Positions 42,330 through 51,549 are shown, counted from the first letter of the stretch. The stretch is 64,000 nt of DNA from Aliishimia sp965656085 (GCA_965656085.1 CBFHJA010000017.1:19543-83542), one strand, 5' to 3'. Notes: generated by a model not told the origin, from the letters alone. Numbers and translations: made by a program.

Positions 42330-43196
42330 TCAGCGCTTCAAGGGTCGCACCAGTCCCTCTTGGGCGGCCGAGGCCACAAGCACCCCGTTCTGATTGTAGA
42401 TCTTGCCCCGGTTGAACCCGCGTGCCCCGCCTGTAAAAGGCGCATCCATCGAGTAGAGATGCCAGTCCTCGAAACTCGTCGGGCCATGGAACCACAGCGC
42501 GTGATCGAGGCTTGCCGACATCACGTTCCCGGTGAACCATGTCTGTCCATGGGGTCGGAGCGAGGAGCCCAGCAGGTTCATGTCCGAGGCATAGGCCAGA
42601 AGGCAGTGTTGCATCTGCGGCGATTGCCCCTTGGCGGCCTGCATCCGGAACCACAGGTGGTTCTCGTCGCTCTGCGGCGTGGGCGCAAAGAGATCGCGGG
42701 GGGCGACTTCGCGGATCTCGATGGGGCGCTTGCGGAAGAAATCCTGCTGCCACTTCTCGGGGATCCTGTCACGGTACTGCTCGCGCAGTTCGGCCCGGTT
42801 CTTCAGACCGTCCGGTCCGGGAACCTCTGGCATCGGGTGCTGATAGTCCCACCCGTCTTCTTCGATGTGAAAGGACGCGGACATGTTGAGGATCTGCTTG
42901 CCATGCTGGATCGCCACCACGCGCCGGGTCGTGAAGGAACCGCCGTCGCGCGCGCGGTCCACTTGGTAGATCACCGGAATCGCCGGATCGCCGGGGCGGA
43001 TGAAATAGGCGTGCAGGGAATGGCACAGGCGGTCCTCAACGGTGCGGTAGGCCGCCGCAAGCGCCTGGGCGATCACATGGCCGCCGAAAATCCGCTTCGA
43101 GGTCTCGCCGCCGAGCCCGGTGCCGCGAAACAGATCGACCTCCAGCGTTTCAATGTCGAGCAGGTCGAGAAGTTCGGCGGCGGCGTGGTCTGTCAT
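42330..43196 (-). CDS. tesB: Acyl-CoA thioesterase II
   Basis: 288 residues from MTDHAAAELLDLLDIETLEV, a double hot-dog protein. RIFGGHVIAQALAAAYRTVE near 40 and HSLHAYFIRPGDPAIPVIYQ near 65 belong to the first hot-dog; SFTTRRVVAIQHGKQILNM follows. MSASLDHALWFHGPTSFEDW, LYSMDAPFTGGARGFNRGKI and the end VLVASAAQEGLVR complete the second half and match TesB. It hydrolyses acyl-CoA to free acid and CoA in the cytoplasm. A longer frame from 43286 is possible but less likely. Its promoter region is shared with the divergent TetR gene, so TetR may regulate it too. Confidence 0.92.
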   Translation of the reverse strand: MTDHAAAELLDLLDIETLEVDLFRGTGLGGETSKRIFGGHVIAQALAAAYRTVEDRLCHSLHAYFIRPGDPAIPVIYQVDRARDGGSFTTRRVVAIQHGKQILNMSASFHIEEDGWDYQHPMPEVPGPDGLKNRAELREQYRDRIPEKWQQDFFRKRPIEIREVAPRDLFAPTPQSDENHLWFRMQAAKGQSPQMQHCLLAYASDMNLLGSSLRPHGQTWFTGNVMSASLDHALWFHGPTSFEDWHLYSMDAPFTGGARGFNRGKIYNQNGVLVASAAQEGLVRPLKR

Positions 43197-43292
43197 GGGG
43201 GGAACGTCCTGTGTGGGTCCATCCCATCGTGGCAGCGAATTGGGCGAAGCACAACACGGGCCGCATGCGGCGGCACCCTGCGACATCTGTGT

Positions 43293-43310
43293 TGACTGAG
43301 CGATCAGTCA
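43293..43310. promoter_or_regulatory. Palindromic TetR-type operator
   Basis: TGACTGA-GCGA-TCAGTCA is a perfect 7-bp inverted repeat with a 4-nt centre, 18 nt before the tetR ATG and in the tesB-tetR divergent gap. The spacing and the TGACTGA half-site are typical of TetR-family operators. Confidence 0.75.
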
Positions 43311-43327
43311 GGGCTTAGGCTCGGCGC

Positions 43328-43969
43328 ATGAGCCAAGCAACCGCCACCCGCAGCGATACGCCCGACGGACGGGAGCGAATTCTCGACGCCGCCGAGGCCG
43401 CCTTTGCCGCCGACGGGTTTTCGGGGGCCTCCATGAAGGCCATCGCCGAGGCCGCAGGCGTGGCGAGCGGGCTTTTGCACTATCATTTCGAGGGCAAGGA
43501 AGGGCTCTACGCCGCCGTGATCGACCGGCGCGCCGGGCTCATCAATGCAGACCGGATGGCGCGGCTGGCGCAGGTGGATCGGGCCGAACCGGATGCGGTG
43601 CGGGAGATTCTCGCCGCCTTGCTCGATCCGCCGCTCGGACCCATGGGCGGGGGCCGGGCCTATGCGCGGATCCTTGCGGGGATGACCGCAGGCGATGCAC
43701 GCGACAAGGCGCTGGTGCGCCAGCATTACGACGCGGTCGCCGAAGCCTTCATCGCCGCGCTCGCCGAGGCCCGGCCCGACGCCTCGCGGGCCGCCATTTC
43801 ATGGGCTTACAATCTGGCCATCGGCACGCTCGTCACCGCTCTGGGCAGCGGCGATCGGGCGCAGCGTTTCGCAGGCCAGGACCCGCGCGCGCCGCAAGAC
43901 ATGCTCGGCACGCTCATCACCTATGTGGAGGGCGGGCTCAACGCTCTGGTGGAGGAGCCACCGGAGTAA
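43328..43969 (+). CDS. TetR family transcriptional regulator
   Basis: 213 residues. The helix-turn-helix spans about 15-60: RERILDAAEAAFAADGFSGA, MKAIAEAAGVASGLLHYHFE, GKEGLYAAVI. The C-terminal ligand-binding domain (about 75-210) is helical, with DARDKALVRQHYDAVAEAF near 120 and AISWAYNLAIGTLVTALGSG. It likely represses its own gene, tesB and/or the downstream TRAP operon through the adjacent palindrome, with an acyl-CoA or aromatic ligand as inducer; the ligand is a guess. It ends 31 nt before dctP. Confidence 0.9.
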   Translation: MSQATATRSDTPDGRERILDAAEAAFAADGFSGASMKAIAEAAGVASGLLHYHFEGKEGLYAAVIDRRAGLINADRMARLAQVDRAEPDAVREILAALLDPPLGPMGGGRAYARILAGMTAGDARDKALVRQHYDAVAEAFIAALAEARPDASRAAISWAYNLAIGTLVTALGSGDRAQRFAGQDPRAPQDMLGTLITYVEGGLNALVEEPPE

Positions 43970-44000
43970 CGACACAACAGGTCTTTGGGAGGAGACATCT

Positions 44001-45056
44001 ATGACACGCAAACATCTTCTGGCCGCCGTGCTCGCCACGGCCATTCCCGGCGCAGCCGTCGCCGAGAGCTTCAACGTGACCATCGCCGCCGGGCACCCGC
44101 CGGTCTTTCGCTGGGTGCGGATGATCTCGGAGCATTTCATCCCCACGGTGACCGAGCAACTCGAAGCGGGCGGACACTCGATCAGCTTCTCCGAGCAATA
44201 TGGCGGGTCGCTCGCCAAGGTCGGCGAAGAGCTCGAAGCGGTCGAGGCCGGGCTTGCCGAGATCGGGACCTGTCAGGCGCTGTTCGATCCCGCAAAGCTC
44301 GCGGTGCAGAACGTCACATACTACACACCCTTCGTGAGCGATGACATTCGCACGATCACGGATGTGATCGAAGACATGCACGACACCGTGCCTGCGATGC
44401 TTGAAGCCTATGGGGAGAACGGCGTCGTCTATCTCGGCGCGCCCATTTCCATCGATGACTACATGCTGATGACGAATTTTCCCGTCAGCAGCCTCGCTGA
44501 TCTCGACGGGCGCAAGATCGCAGCGCCGGGGGCCGCCATCAACTGGCTGTCTGGCACGGGGGCCGTGGGTGTTTCCGGAAACCTCACGACCTACTACAAT
44601 GAGCTGAAAACCGGGGTGTATGACGGGGTTCTCGTCTTTGCCTCCGCCGCTCTGCCCGGAAAGCTCTTCGAGGTCGCCCCGAACATCACCAAGGCGGGGC
44701 TCGGGGCGCAATATGCCGGCTCGCTTTGCGTGAATGAAAGCTGGTGGGAAGGACTGCCTGACGAGGCGAAGGACGCCTTCCGCGCCGGCGCGGATGCGGC
44801 GCGGGACTGGTATATGGCGGACCTCGAAGCCACCGTCGAGAAGGCGCTCACCATCATGGCCGAAAGCGGCGCAACGGTGCAGGACGCGCCTGCCGATATG
44901 CGCGCCGCCTGGGCTGCCGGGATGGACAATGCCGCAAAGACCTGGGCCGCGCAGCTTGACGCGCAAGGCAAACCCGCGAGCGAGGTGCTGGGCATCTACA
45001 TGAGCAAGATGCGCGAGGCAGGCGCGACGCCGCTGCGCAACTGGGATCAGGAATGA
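44001..45056 (+). CDS. dctP: TRAP transporter substrate-binding protein (DctP family)
   Basis: 351 residues with signal peptide MTRKHLLAAVLATAIPGAAV (cleavage AVA-ES) and GGGAGGAGACATCT before the ATG. The mature domain has SFNVTIAAGHPPVFRWVRMI, ISFSEQYGGSLAKVGEELEA, and LDGRKIAAPGAAINWLSGTG, where DctP proteins place the Arg/Lys that clamps a carboxylate. It binds an organic acid in the periplasm and feeds DctQM. The unusual W/R-rich N-terminal (FRWVRMISEHF) and the neighbours suggest a cyclic or aromatic acid, which is inference. Confidence 0.92.
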   Translation: MTRKHLLAAVLATAIPGAAVAESFNVTIAAGHPPVFRWVRMISEHFIPTVTEQLEAGGHSISFSEQYGGSLAKVGEELEAVEAGLAEIGTCQALFDPAKLAVQNVTYYTPFVSDDIRTITDVIEDMHDTVPAMLEAYGENGVVYLGAPISIDDYMLMTNFPVSSLADLDGRKIAAPGAAINWLSGTGAVGVSGNLTTYYNELKTGVYDGVLVFASAALPGKLFEVAPNITKAGLGAQYAGSLCVNESWWEGLPDEAKDAFRAGADAARDWYMADLEATVEKALTIMAESGATVQDAPADMRAAWAAGMDNAAKTWAAQLDAQGKPASEVLGIYMSKMREAGATPLRNWDQE

Positions 45057-45565
45057 GCGATGAGACGCGCGCGGAGCCCATGGCCCTGCGCGCGCTCGAT
45101 GCGGTGACGCAGGGGCTCAACGTCGTCGGCTCGGTGCTGATCCTTGCGCTGATGGTGCTGGTGGGCGTCGATGTGGCCGGGCGCAACCTTGCGGGCGCGC
45201 CGGTGGCCGGGGTGCCGGAGATGGTGACACTCTCGATTGTCGCCATCGTGTTCCTGCAAATCCCCGCCGCGCTGCGCGCCGGGCGGATGACCCGCTCGGA
45301 TGCCTTGCTGCAAGCGCTGGCGGCGCGGCGTCCCGGTATCGCGGGCGCGCTGGAGACCCTGTTCGATCTGGCCGGGATCGCGGTGATGTCCGTGATCGTC
45401 TATGCCTCATGGCCGATGTTTCTGCGGGCATGGACGCGGAATGATTTCATCGGGGCTGTGGGGAGTTTCACCGCGCCGACATGGCCTGTGAAGGCGATGC
45501 TGATCATCGGCGCGTCGGTGCTCATCCTGCAATTCGCCGCCCGCATCTGGAGGCGCTACAGGTGA
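45053..45565 (+). CDS. dctQ: TRAP transporter small permease (DctQ family)
   Basis: 170 residues with four hydrophobic helices: VGSVLILALMVLVGVDVAGR, EMVTLSIVAIVFLQIPAALR, LFDLAGIAVMSVIVYASWPM and AMLIIGASVLILQFAARIW. VDVAGRNLAG after helix 1 and the W...R end are typical of DctQ. It joins DctM to make the sodium-coupled translocation complex. Four-base overlaps link it to dctP and dctM. Confidence 0.9.
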   Translation: MSDETRAEPMALRALDAVTQGLNVVGSVLILALMVLVGVDVAGRNLAGAPVAGVPEMVTLSIVAIVFLQIPAALRAGRMTRSDALLQALAARRPGIAGALETLFDLAGIAVMSVIVYASWPMFLRAWTRNDFIGAVGSFTAPTWPVKAMLIIGASVLILQFAARIWRRYR

Positions 45566-46869
45566 CACCGTTCGACATCGGACTGATCGCCCTCGTGGTG
45601 ATGGGGCTCTTGGTGCTCGCCGGGCTGCATGTGCCGGTGGCGCTGATGCTGTGCTCGTTCGTGGGCGTCTGGGTGATGCGCGACTCGCCAGAGCTGGCGG
45701 CGAAGCTGCTGGGGCTGGCGGCAAATGATGCGATTTCGAGTTACTTTTTCGGGGTCGTGCCGCTCTTCGTGCTGATGGGGTTTATCGTCAGCGAGGCCGG
45801 GTTCGGGCGGGATGCGTTCGATGTGGCCAACGCGATGTTCCGGCGGCTCAAGGGCGGGCTGGGCGTGGGCACGGTGGGGGCCAATGCGATTTTCGCGGCC
45901 ATTACGGGGATTTCCATCGCTTCGGCGGCGGTGTTCACCAAGATCGCCGTGCCGCAGATGATCCGTCATGGCTACACGCCGCGCTTTGCGGTGGGCGTGG
46001 TGGCAGGCTCTTCAGTGCTGGGGATGATGATCCCGCCCTCGCTGCTGCTCATTCTCTTCGGCATCCTCGCGGAGCAATCCATCGGCGATCTGTTCATCGC
46101 CGGGATTGGGCCGGGGCTGCTGCTGGCAGTGTTCTTTGCGCTCGGGATTGTAGCGATGGCGGTGTTCACGCCGTCCCGCGTGGGCCGGGTCGACGCGGTG
46201 GAGGACGGTGCGCTGACCGCCGGGCAGTATCTCGCCAAGGGCGGGCCGATTGCGGGGCTGATCGTGCTGGTGCTGGGCGGGATTTACACGGGCGTGTTTA
46301 CCCCAGTCGAAGCGGGGGCGATGGGGGCCATCGGGGCCTTGGCTTTGGCCATTGCCATGAGACGCCTCTCCTTGCGCGCCTTTTGGCGGGTGCTGGTGGA
46401 GACCGGGCTTGTGACCGCCACGGTATGCTTTTTGATCATCGCGGCGCAAATGTATAGCCGGATGCTCGCGCTCTCGGGCGTGCCTGCGGGGCTGGGCAGT
46501 TTCGCCACCGAGGCAGAGCTTGGGTTTTGGGGGCTGATGCTGCTCTATGTGCTGGTCGTGATCCTCCTGGGCATGATCCTCGATAGCTCCTCGATCATGC
46601 TGATCCTCGTGCCACTGATGCTGCCCGTCGTGGTGCCGATGGGCATTGATCTGGTGTGGTTCGGGATCGTCACCGTGCTCGCGGTGGAGATCGGACTTCT
46701 CACGCCGCCCTTCGGCATCTCCGTCTATGTCATCAAGGCCACGCTCGATGACCCCGATATCACCCTAGGCGACATCTTCGCCGGGGCCGCGCCGTTTGCG
46801 CTGATGATGCTGGCCGTGCTCGGCCTTGTGCTGGCCTTCCCGTGGATCGCCACGGGGCTGGTGCCCTGA
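45562..46869 (+). CDS. dctM: TRAP transporter large permease (DctM family)
   Basis: 435 residues; the start is the GTG overlapping the dctQ stop (GTGA at 45562-45565), giving MTPFDIGLIALVVMGLLVLA. About eleven to twelve hydrophobic helices; PLFVLMGFIVSEAG, NAIFAAITGISIASAAVFTK, VVAGSSVLGMMIPPSLLLIL and EIGLLTPPFGISVYVIKAT are diagnostic DctM helices including the conserved PPS and TPPFG turns. It is the main transport channel. It ends 24 nt before the cyclase gene. Confidence 0.94.
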   Translation: MTPFDIGLIALVVMGLLVLAGLHVPVALMLCSFVGVWVMRDSPELAAKLLGLAANDAISSYFFGVVPLFVLMGFIVSEAGFGRDAFDVANAMFRRLKGGLGVGTVGANAIFAAITGISIASAAVFTKIAVPQMIRHGYTPRFAVGVVAGSSVLGMMIPPSLLLILFGILAEQSIGDLFIAGIGPGLLLAVFFALGIVAMAVFTPSRVGRVDAVEDGALTAGQYLAKGGPIAGLIVLVLGGIYTGVFTPVEAGAMGAIGALALAIAMRRLSLRAFWRVLVETGLVTATVCFLIIAAQMYSRMLALSGVPAGLGSFATEAELGFWGLMLLYVLVVILLGMILDSSSIMLILVPLMLPVVVPMGIDLVWFGIVTVLAVEIGLLTPPFGISVYVIKATLDDPDITLGDIFAGAAPFALMMLAVLGLVLAFPWIATGLVP

Positions 46870-46893
46870 GTTTAGACACGAAAGGAGGTGCCC

Positions 46894-47670
46894 ATGCCGC
46901 GCCGTTACATAGACCTGTCCGTTCCGCTTGAGACCGGGATCGCGTCGGACCCGCCGATGGCCCTGCCGGAGATCGACTATTTCGACCACCAGCAGACCGC
47001 AGAGCAGATCACCTCGTTCTTTCCGGGGCTGACCAAGGACGATCTGCCCGGCGGTGAGGGTTGGGGGATCGAGCAACTCAGGATCACGACCCATAACGGC
47101 ACCCATGTGGACGCGCCGTGGCATTATCACTCCACGATGAATGGCGGCGAGCGGGCGATGACCATCGACGAGGTGCCGCTGGACTGGTGCTTCGGGCCGG
47201 GGGTGAAGCTGGATTTCCGGCATTTGCCGGACGGGCATGTGGTGTCCGCTGCCGAGATCGAGGCGGAGCTGGCCCGGATCGGGCATGAGCTGAAACCGCT
47301 GGACATTGTCGTCGTCAACACCGCCGCCGGGACCGCCTATGGCCAGCCCGACTACCTGCTCAAAGGCTGCGGGATGGGGCGCGAGGCCACCAATTACCTG
47401 ACCGGCAAGGGCGTGCGCATGGTCGGCACCGATGCGTGGTCATGGGACGCGCCCTTTGCGCATACCGCCAAGCGCTATGCCGAGACCGGGGATGCCTCGA
47501 TCATCTGGGAGGGGCACCGGGCCGGGATGGATCAGGGCTATTGCCAGATCGAGAAGATGACCAATCTCGACCAATTGCCGGACACCGGGTTCATGGTCTC
47601 GGCCTTCCCGTTCAAGATCAAGGCGGCCTCGGCGGGCTTCACCCGCGCGGTGGCGATTTTCGAAGACTAG
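46894..47670 (+). CDS. Cyclase family protein (metal-dependent amidohydrolase, kynurenine formamidase-like)
   Basis: 258 residues from the ATG behind AAAGGAGGTGCCC; a GTG inside that site is rejected. YIDLSVPLETGIASDPP at the N-terminus, LRITTHNGTHVDAPWHYH near 68-85 (the HxGTHxDxPxH metal site) and VGTDAWSWDAPF near 178 define the cyclase family PF04199. Members hydrolyse N-formyl or cyclic amides and related esters, or cyclic isatin-like substrates. Being sandwiched between TRAP genes and an FAH-family enzyme suggests it acts on the imported compound. Confidence 0.88.
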   Translation: MPRRYIDLSVPLETGIASDPPMALPEIDYFDHQQTAEQITSFFPGLTKDDLPGGEGWGIEQLRITTHNGTHVDAPWHYHSTMNGGERAMTIDEVPLDWCFGPGVKLDFRHLPDGHVVSAAEIEAELARIGHELKPLDIVVVNTAAGTAYGQPDYLLKGCGMGREATNYLTGKGVRMVGTDAWSWDAPFAHTAKRYAETGDASIIWEGHRAGMDQGYCQIEKMTNLDQLPDTGFMVSAFPFKIKAASAGFTRAVAIFED

Positions 47671-47688
47671 ACACGCCTCAAAGCACCC

Positions 47689-47738
47689 GCCCGGTGGGCA
47701 CCACCGGGCAGCCCCCGACCGCCCCCACGGGCGGGGGC
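47689..47738 (+). other. Two GC-rich hairpins between the cyclase and FAH-family genes
   Basis: GCCCGGTG (47689-47696) pairs with CACCGGGC (47702-47709); then GCCCCCG (47711-47717) pairs with CGGGGGC (47732-47738). No T-run follows, so a transcript-stabilising or processing structure inside the operon is more likely than a terminator. Confidence 0.45.
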
Positions 47739-47784
47739 TTCACCCCCACCCGGCGGCCGGGGCCCGCCCTCAGGACAATGAGAC

Positions 47785-48675
47785 ATGAAATTCGGAACCA
47801 TTCACCATCAAGGCACGGACAAGCCCGTGGTTGTTGTCGATGAGAGCACGGTCGCGGACCTGACGGACCTCTACCCGGATATGGTCGCGGTTGTGGAGGC
47901 CGGGCAGGCCGGGCTTGATGCCGCGCACGCCCGGCGAGACAGCGGCGCGCACCGGATTGCGCTGGCCGAGGCCGAGATGCGCTGCCCGATCCGGCCCGTG
48001 CAATATCGCGATTGTCTGGTGTTCGAGGAGCATCTGGTCAATTCCTTCAAAGCCGCCGAAGTCATGACCGGGCGCACCTTCGCGATCCCGCAGGTCTGGT
48101 ACGATCAACCGATCTACTACAAGGGCAACCGGATGAGCTTCATCGGCGACGGGCAGGAGATTCGCTGGCCGAATTATGCCGAGTTCGTCGATATCGAGTT
48201 GGAGCTTGCGATCGTGATCGGCAAGCAGGGCACCGATATCAGCCAAGAGGACGCCCCAGCGCATATCTGGGGTTACACGATCCTCAACGATGTATCGGCG
48301 CGCGACGCGCAGATGGTGGAGATGGCCGGGCAGCTTGGCCCCGCGAAAGGCAAGGATTTCGACACCGGGAACATTCTCGGGCCGTGGATCGTGACGGCTG
48401 ACGAGATCGCGCATCCGGTGGCGCTGGAGATGGAAGCGTATGTGAACGGGGAGCGCTGGGGCGGGGGGAACTCGAAGCTCATGCAGCACAGCTTCGCGCG
48501 GATCATCGAGCATATCTCGGCCTCCGAGACACTCTATCCCGGCGAGGTGATCGGGTCCGGCACGGTCGGCACGGGTTGCGGGCTGGAGATCGGCAAGCGG
48601 CTGAGCCCCGGCGACGAGATCGCGCTGACGGTCGAGAAGATCGGGACGTTGCACAACCGGATCGTGCGGGGCTGA
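47785..48675 (+). CDS. Fumarylacetoacetate hydrolase family protein
   Basis: 296 residues. The N-terminal ~85 residues are a variable domain; the catalytic barrel begins at RPVQYRDCLVFEEHLVNSFK. WPNYAEFVDIELELAIVIGK carries the conserved E..E..IVIG metal ligands, GYTILNDVSARDAQMVEM the ND.SARD motif and KGKDFDTGNILGPWIVTADE the KxFD..GPW element. ETLYPGEVIGSGTVGTGCGL is the C-terminal conserved loop. The family cleaves C-C bonds in acylpyruvates or hydrates and decarboxylates meta-cleavage products. It probably acts after the cyclase enzyme. The exact reaction is not identifiable. Confidence 0.9.
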   Translation: MKFGTIHHQGTDKPVVVVDESTVADLTDLYPDMVAVVEAGQAGLDAAHARRDSGAHRIALAEAEMRCPIRPVQYRDCLVFEEHLVNSFKAAEVMTGRTFAIPQVWYDQPIYYKGNRMSFIGDGQEIRWPNYAEFVDIELELAIVIGKQGTDISQEDAPAHIWGYTILNDVSARDAQMVEMAGQLGPAKGKDFDTGNILGPWIVTADEIAHPVALEMEAYVNGERWGGGNSKLMQHSFARIIEHISASETLYPGEVIGSGTVGTGCGLEIGKRLSPGDEIALTVEKIGTLHNRIVRG

Positions 48676-48746
48676 TTTTTGCACGCCCCGCTTCCAAGAC
48701 CCAAGAAACTACGCAATAGTCGGCACGACAAAAACGGGAGGACCAC

Positions 48747-49703
48747 ATGAAACCACTGACACTTTTCGCGGGCGCAGCCGCCGCCCTCGCCCTGACCGCC
48801 GCCTCGGCCTTTGCCGAGACGCGGGTGACCTACAAATCCGCCAAGAGCACCTCATCCTACTATCAGATGGCGGTGCAGATCGCGGAAGCCATGAAGGCCG
48901 GGTCGGACGGAGAGGTCATCGTCACCGTCGAGGAAAGCCAAGGCTCGGTGCAGAACGTCATGGAAGTGCGCGCGCGGGGCGGCGACTACGTGTTCACAAC
49001 GCCCCCGGCGCTTGTGCGTCTGGCCAAGGGTGGCAAGGCGATGTTCGAAGGCAAGGGCGATCCGGCCTTCGACGAGATCCGGGCGCTCTTCCCGATCCCC
49101 TCGCTGACCATGCATTTCGTGGCCCGCGCCGACGCCGGGATCACCTCTTTTGCCGATATGGAAGGCAAGACCGTGCTGCTCGGCAAGGGCTCTTTCGGGG
49201 CGCGGGAAGGCGAGAAATATCTCAAGATGTTCGGGCTCGAAGGCAAGGTGAATATCGCTGATGTAGAACTGTCCAACGCTGTCCCGGCGCTGAAGAACGG
49301 GCAGATCGACGCCTTCGTGACGGCTGGCTCCTATCCAGCGCCCAACGTGATCGAAGCCGCCGCCTCCACGGGCGTCACCGTGCTGTCGCTGACCGATGAT
49401 CAAGTCGCCGAGACCAAGCGCGCGCGGCTGGTGATCCCGGCGGGCACCTATGCCGGGCAGGAGAGCGACATCGTCACCACGTCGCTGCCAGTCGTGGCCT
49501 ACACCACCACCAAGATGGACGAGGAGACCGCCTACCAGCTCACCAAGACCTACTGGGAAGGCAAAGCCGCGATGGGTGAGGCCGCGCCGTGGTGGAATGG
49601 CGTGGACGAAAGCCTGATGGGCAATATCGAGGGCAAGATCCATCCCGGTGCGATCCGCTACTACAAGGAAGCGGGCATGGCGCTGACTGACGCGCAGATG
49701 TAA
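48747..49703 (+). CDS. TAXI family TRAP transporter solute-binding protein
   Basis: 318 residues, signal peptide MKPLTLFAGAAAALALTAAS (cleavage AFA-ET). The mature part opens TRVTYKSAKSTSSYYQMAVQ, then VQNVMEVRARGGDYVFTTPP, GKTVLLGKGSFGAREGEKYL and ALKNGQIDAFVTAGSYPAPN, which follow the TAXI (TRAP-associated extracytoplasmic immunogenic) layout. It binds a substrate in the periplasm for the fused permease 67 nt downstream. GGGAGGACCAC precedes the ATG. Glutamate, glutamine and other acids are known TAXI ligands; the one here is unknown. Confidence 0.88.
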   Translation: MKPLTLFAGAAAALALTAASAFAETRVTYKSAKSTSSYYQMAVQIAEAMKAGSDGEVIVTVEESQGSVQNVMEVRARGGDYVFTTPPALVRLAKGGKAMFEGKGDPAFDEIRALFPIPSLTMHFVARADAGITSFADMEGKTVLLGKGSFGAREGEKYLKMFGLEGKVNIADVELSNAVPALKNGQIDAFVTAGSYPAPNVIEAAASTGVTVLSLTDDQVAETKRARLVIPAGTYAGQESDIVTTSLPVVAYTTTKMDEETAYQLTKTYWEGKAAMGEAAPWWNGVDESLMGNIEGKIHPGAIRYYKEAGMALTDAQM

Positions 49704-49770
49704 GCCTTTCGAACAAGGATGCGAGGGCCGGGCCATTGGGTCCGGCCTTCTTCATGCACGGGGCGAGGGA

Positions 49771-51549
49771 ATGTTGCTGGACGATCTTCCGATCCGCTGG
49801 AAGCCGCTTTGGGTGGCATTTGCTGCCGTGGTTGTCGCCTACCATATCGGTCTGATCTTCTCGGGGCTGGTGCCGAACCTTGTCTCACGGCCCCTGCATA
49901 TGGCGCTTGTTCTGCCATGGATTTTCATCTTCGCCGCGCAGAGCCGCACAGCTTTGGTCTCCGGGTCGGTGTTTGCCGCGTTTGGAGTCGCGGCCTCGGT
50001 CTGGATCGCGTGGAACCATTCCGCGCTCGGAGATCAATACGGGTTTCTTGAAAACACCTTCCAAATCGCCATTGCGGTGACGCTGCTGGTCTGCGTGCTG
50101 GAAGCGGCGCGCCGCGCCATCGGCTGGCCCCTGCCCCTCGTGGCTGCGCTCGCGCTGATCTACGCGCTGCTCGGCCACAATATCCCGGGCGAGTTCGGCC
50201 ATTCCGGCACGCCGCTCAAGAGTTTCCTAGGGACAATGACCATTGCCGAGGGCGGCATCTGGGGCTCGCTCACGGCGATCTCGGTCGGCGTGGTGGCGAT
50301 CTTCGTGATCTTCGGCGCGGTGCTGAACGCGGGCGAGGCGGGCCAAGGCTTCATGAATGTCGCCGCTGCTGCCGCCGGACGCCTGACGGGCGGCGCGGCC
50401 AAAGTCTCGGTGATCTCCTCGGCGCTCTTCGGCTCGATCTCCGGCTCGGCCTCGGCCAACGTCGCCTCCACCGGCGCGATCACCCTGCCCGCGATGACCA
50501 AGCTCGGCTACCCCAAGCGTCTTGCGGGCGCGGTGGAGGCGGTGGCGTCGTCGGGCGGGCAGATCATGCCGCCGCTGATGGGCGCCGGGGCCTTCGTGAT
50601 GGTGGAGCTGACGGGCGTGCCCTACACGGGCATCATGATGGCGGCGCTCCTGCCCGCAACCCTCTACTTCTTTGCAGTCTGGATCGGGATCAACGCCCAT
50701 GCGCGCCACACCGAATTGCGCGGGATCGACGCCAGCGCGCACCCCGCGCTCCGCGACGTGGCGATCACCTCGGCATTCTTTCTCATTCCCTTCGCGATCC
50801 TGCTCTGGGGCATGTTCGGGCTGAAGGTCACGCCGCAATATGCCGCCTGCCTCGCGATCGGTGCGGGCGCTTTGCTCCTGTTCATTGATCGCAGCTTGCG
50901 CGTCGATCTGCGCGCCGCATGGGGCCGGATCGAAAGCGCCTTGCTCACCGCGGCCCGCCAGATCGCGCTGATCGCGTCCATCATCCTCTGCGCGTCGATC
51001 ATCATCGGCGTTTTGTCGGTCACCGGGCTCGGCGTGAAGATCACCTCGCTGATCCTGTCGGGCGCGGGCGGGATGCTCTGGCCTGCGCTGCTGCTGACCG
51101 CGCTGGCCTGTCTGGTGCTGGGCATGGAGGTACCGACGACCGCCGCCTATGTGATCTGCGTCTCGGTCGCCGGACCTGCGCTGATCCAGCTTGGGCTGGA
51201 GCCGCTGCAGGCGCATCTCTTCGTGTTCTGGTATGCGCTCCTGTCCACAATCACACCCCCGGTCTGCGGCGCAGTGTTCATCGCCTCGGGTATGGTCCGC
51301 GAGAACTGGCTGCGGGTGGCGATCACGGCGATGGGGCTGGGCGTCGGGCTCTACGTGATCCCGCTGGGCATGATCGCGCATCCCGACCTGATCCGCCTCG
51401 CCGAGAGCCCGGGCCCGGCGGTTCTGGCCTTCGTGCGACTGGCGCTGGGACTGGGGCTGATCTCCTACGGGCTGATCGGGATGCGGAGCGCGCTCGCCAC
51501 GCTGGGCTTCTGCACCGCCGGGGGTGCGGTGATTTTCGGGCCGGTCTAA
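49771..51549 (+). CDS. TRAP transporter 4TM/12TM fused permease
   Basis: 592 residues. The first ~150 residues have about four to five helices standing for the small subunit, the rest is DctM-like. FGSISGSASANVASTGAITLPAM (the SGSASANV turn, about residues 224-246), SSGGQIMPPLMGAGAFVMVE, VLGMEVPTTAAYVICVSVAG and STITPPVCGAVFIASGMVRE are diagnostic of TAXI-associated permeases. With the preceding TAXI protein it forms a complete second TRAP system. It converges on the tail-like cluster, overlapping the last gene by 4 nt. Confidence 0.93.
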   Translation: MLLDDLPIRWKPLWVAFAAVVVAYHIGLIFSGLVPNLVSRPLHMALVLPWIFIFAAQSRTALVSGSVFAAFGVAASVWIAWNHSALGDQYGFLENTFQIAIAVTLLVCVLEAARRAIGWPLPLVAALALIYALLGHNIPGEFGHSGTPLKSFLGTMTIAEGGIWGSLTAISVGVVAIFVIFGAVLNAGEAGQGFMNVAAAAAGRLTGGAAKVSVISSALFGSISGSASANVASTGAITLPAMTKLGYPKRLAGAVEAVASSGGQIMPPLMGAGAFVMVELTGVPYTGIMMAALLPATLYFFAVWIGINAHARHTELRGIDASAHPALRDVAITSAFFLIPFAILLWGMFGLKVTPQYAACLAIGAGALLLFIDRSLRVDLRAAWGRIESALLTAARQIALIASIILCASIIIGVLSVTGLGVKITSLILSGAGGMLWPALLLTALACLVLGMEVPTTAAYVICVSVAGPALIQLGLEPLQAHLFVFWYALLSTITPPVCGAVFIASGMVRENWLRVAITAMGLGVGLYVIPLGMIAHPDLIRLAESPGPAVLAFVRLALGLGLISYGLIGMRSALATLGFCTAGGAVIFGPV

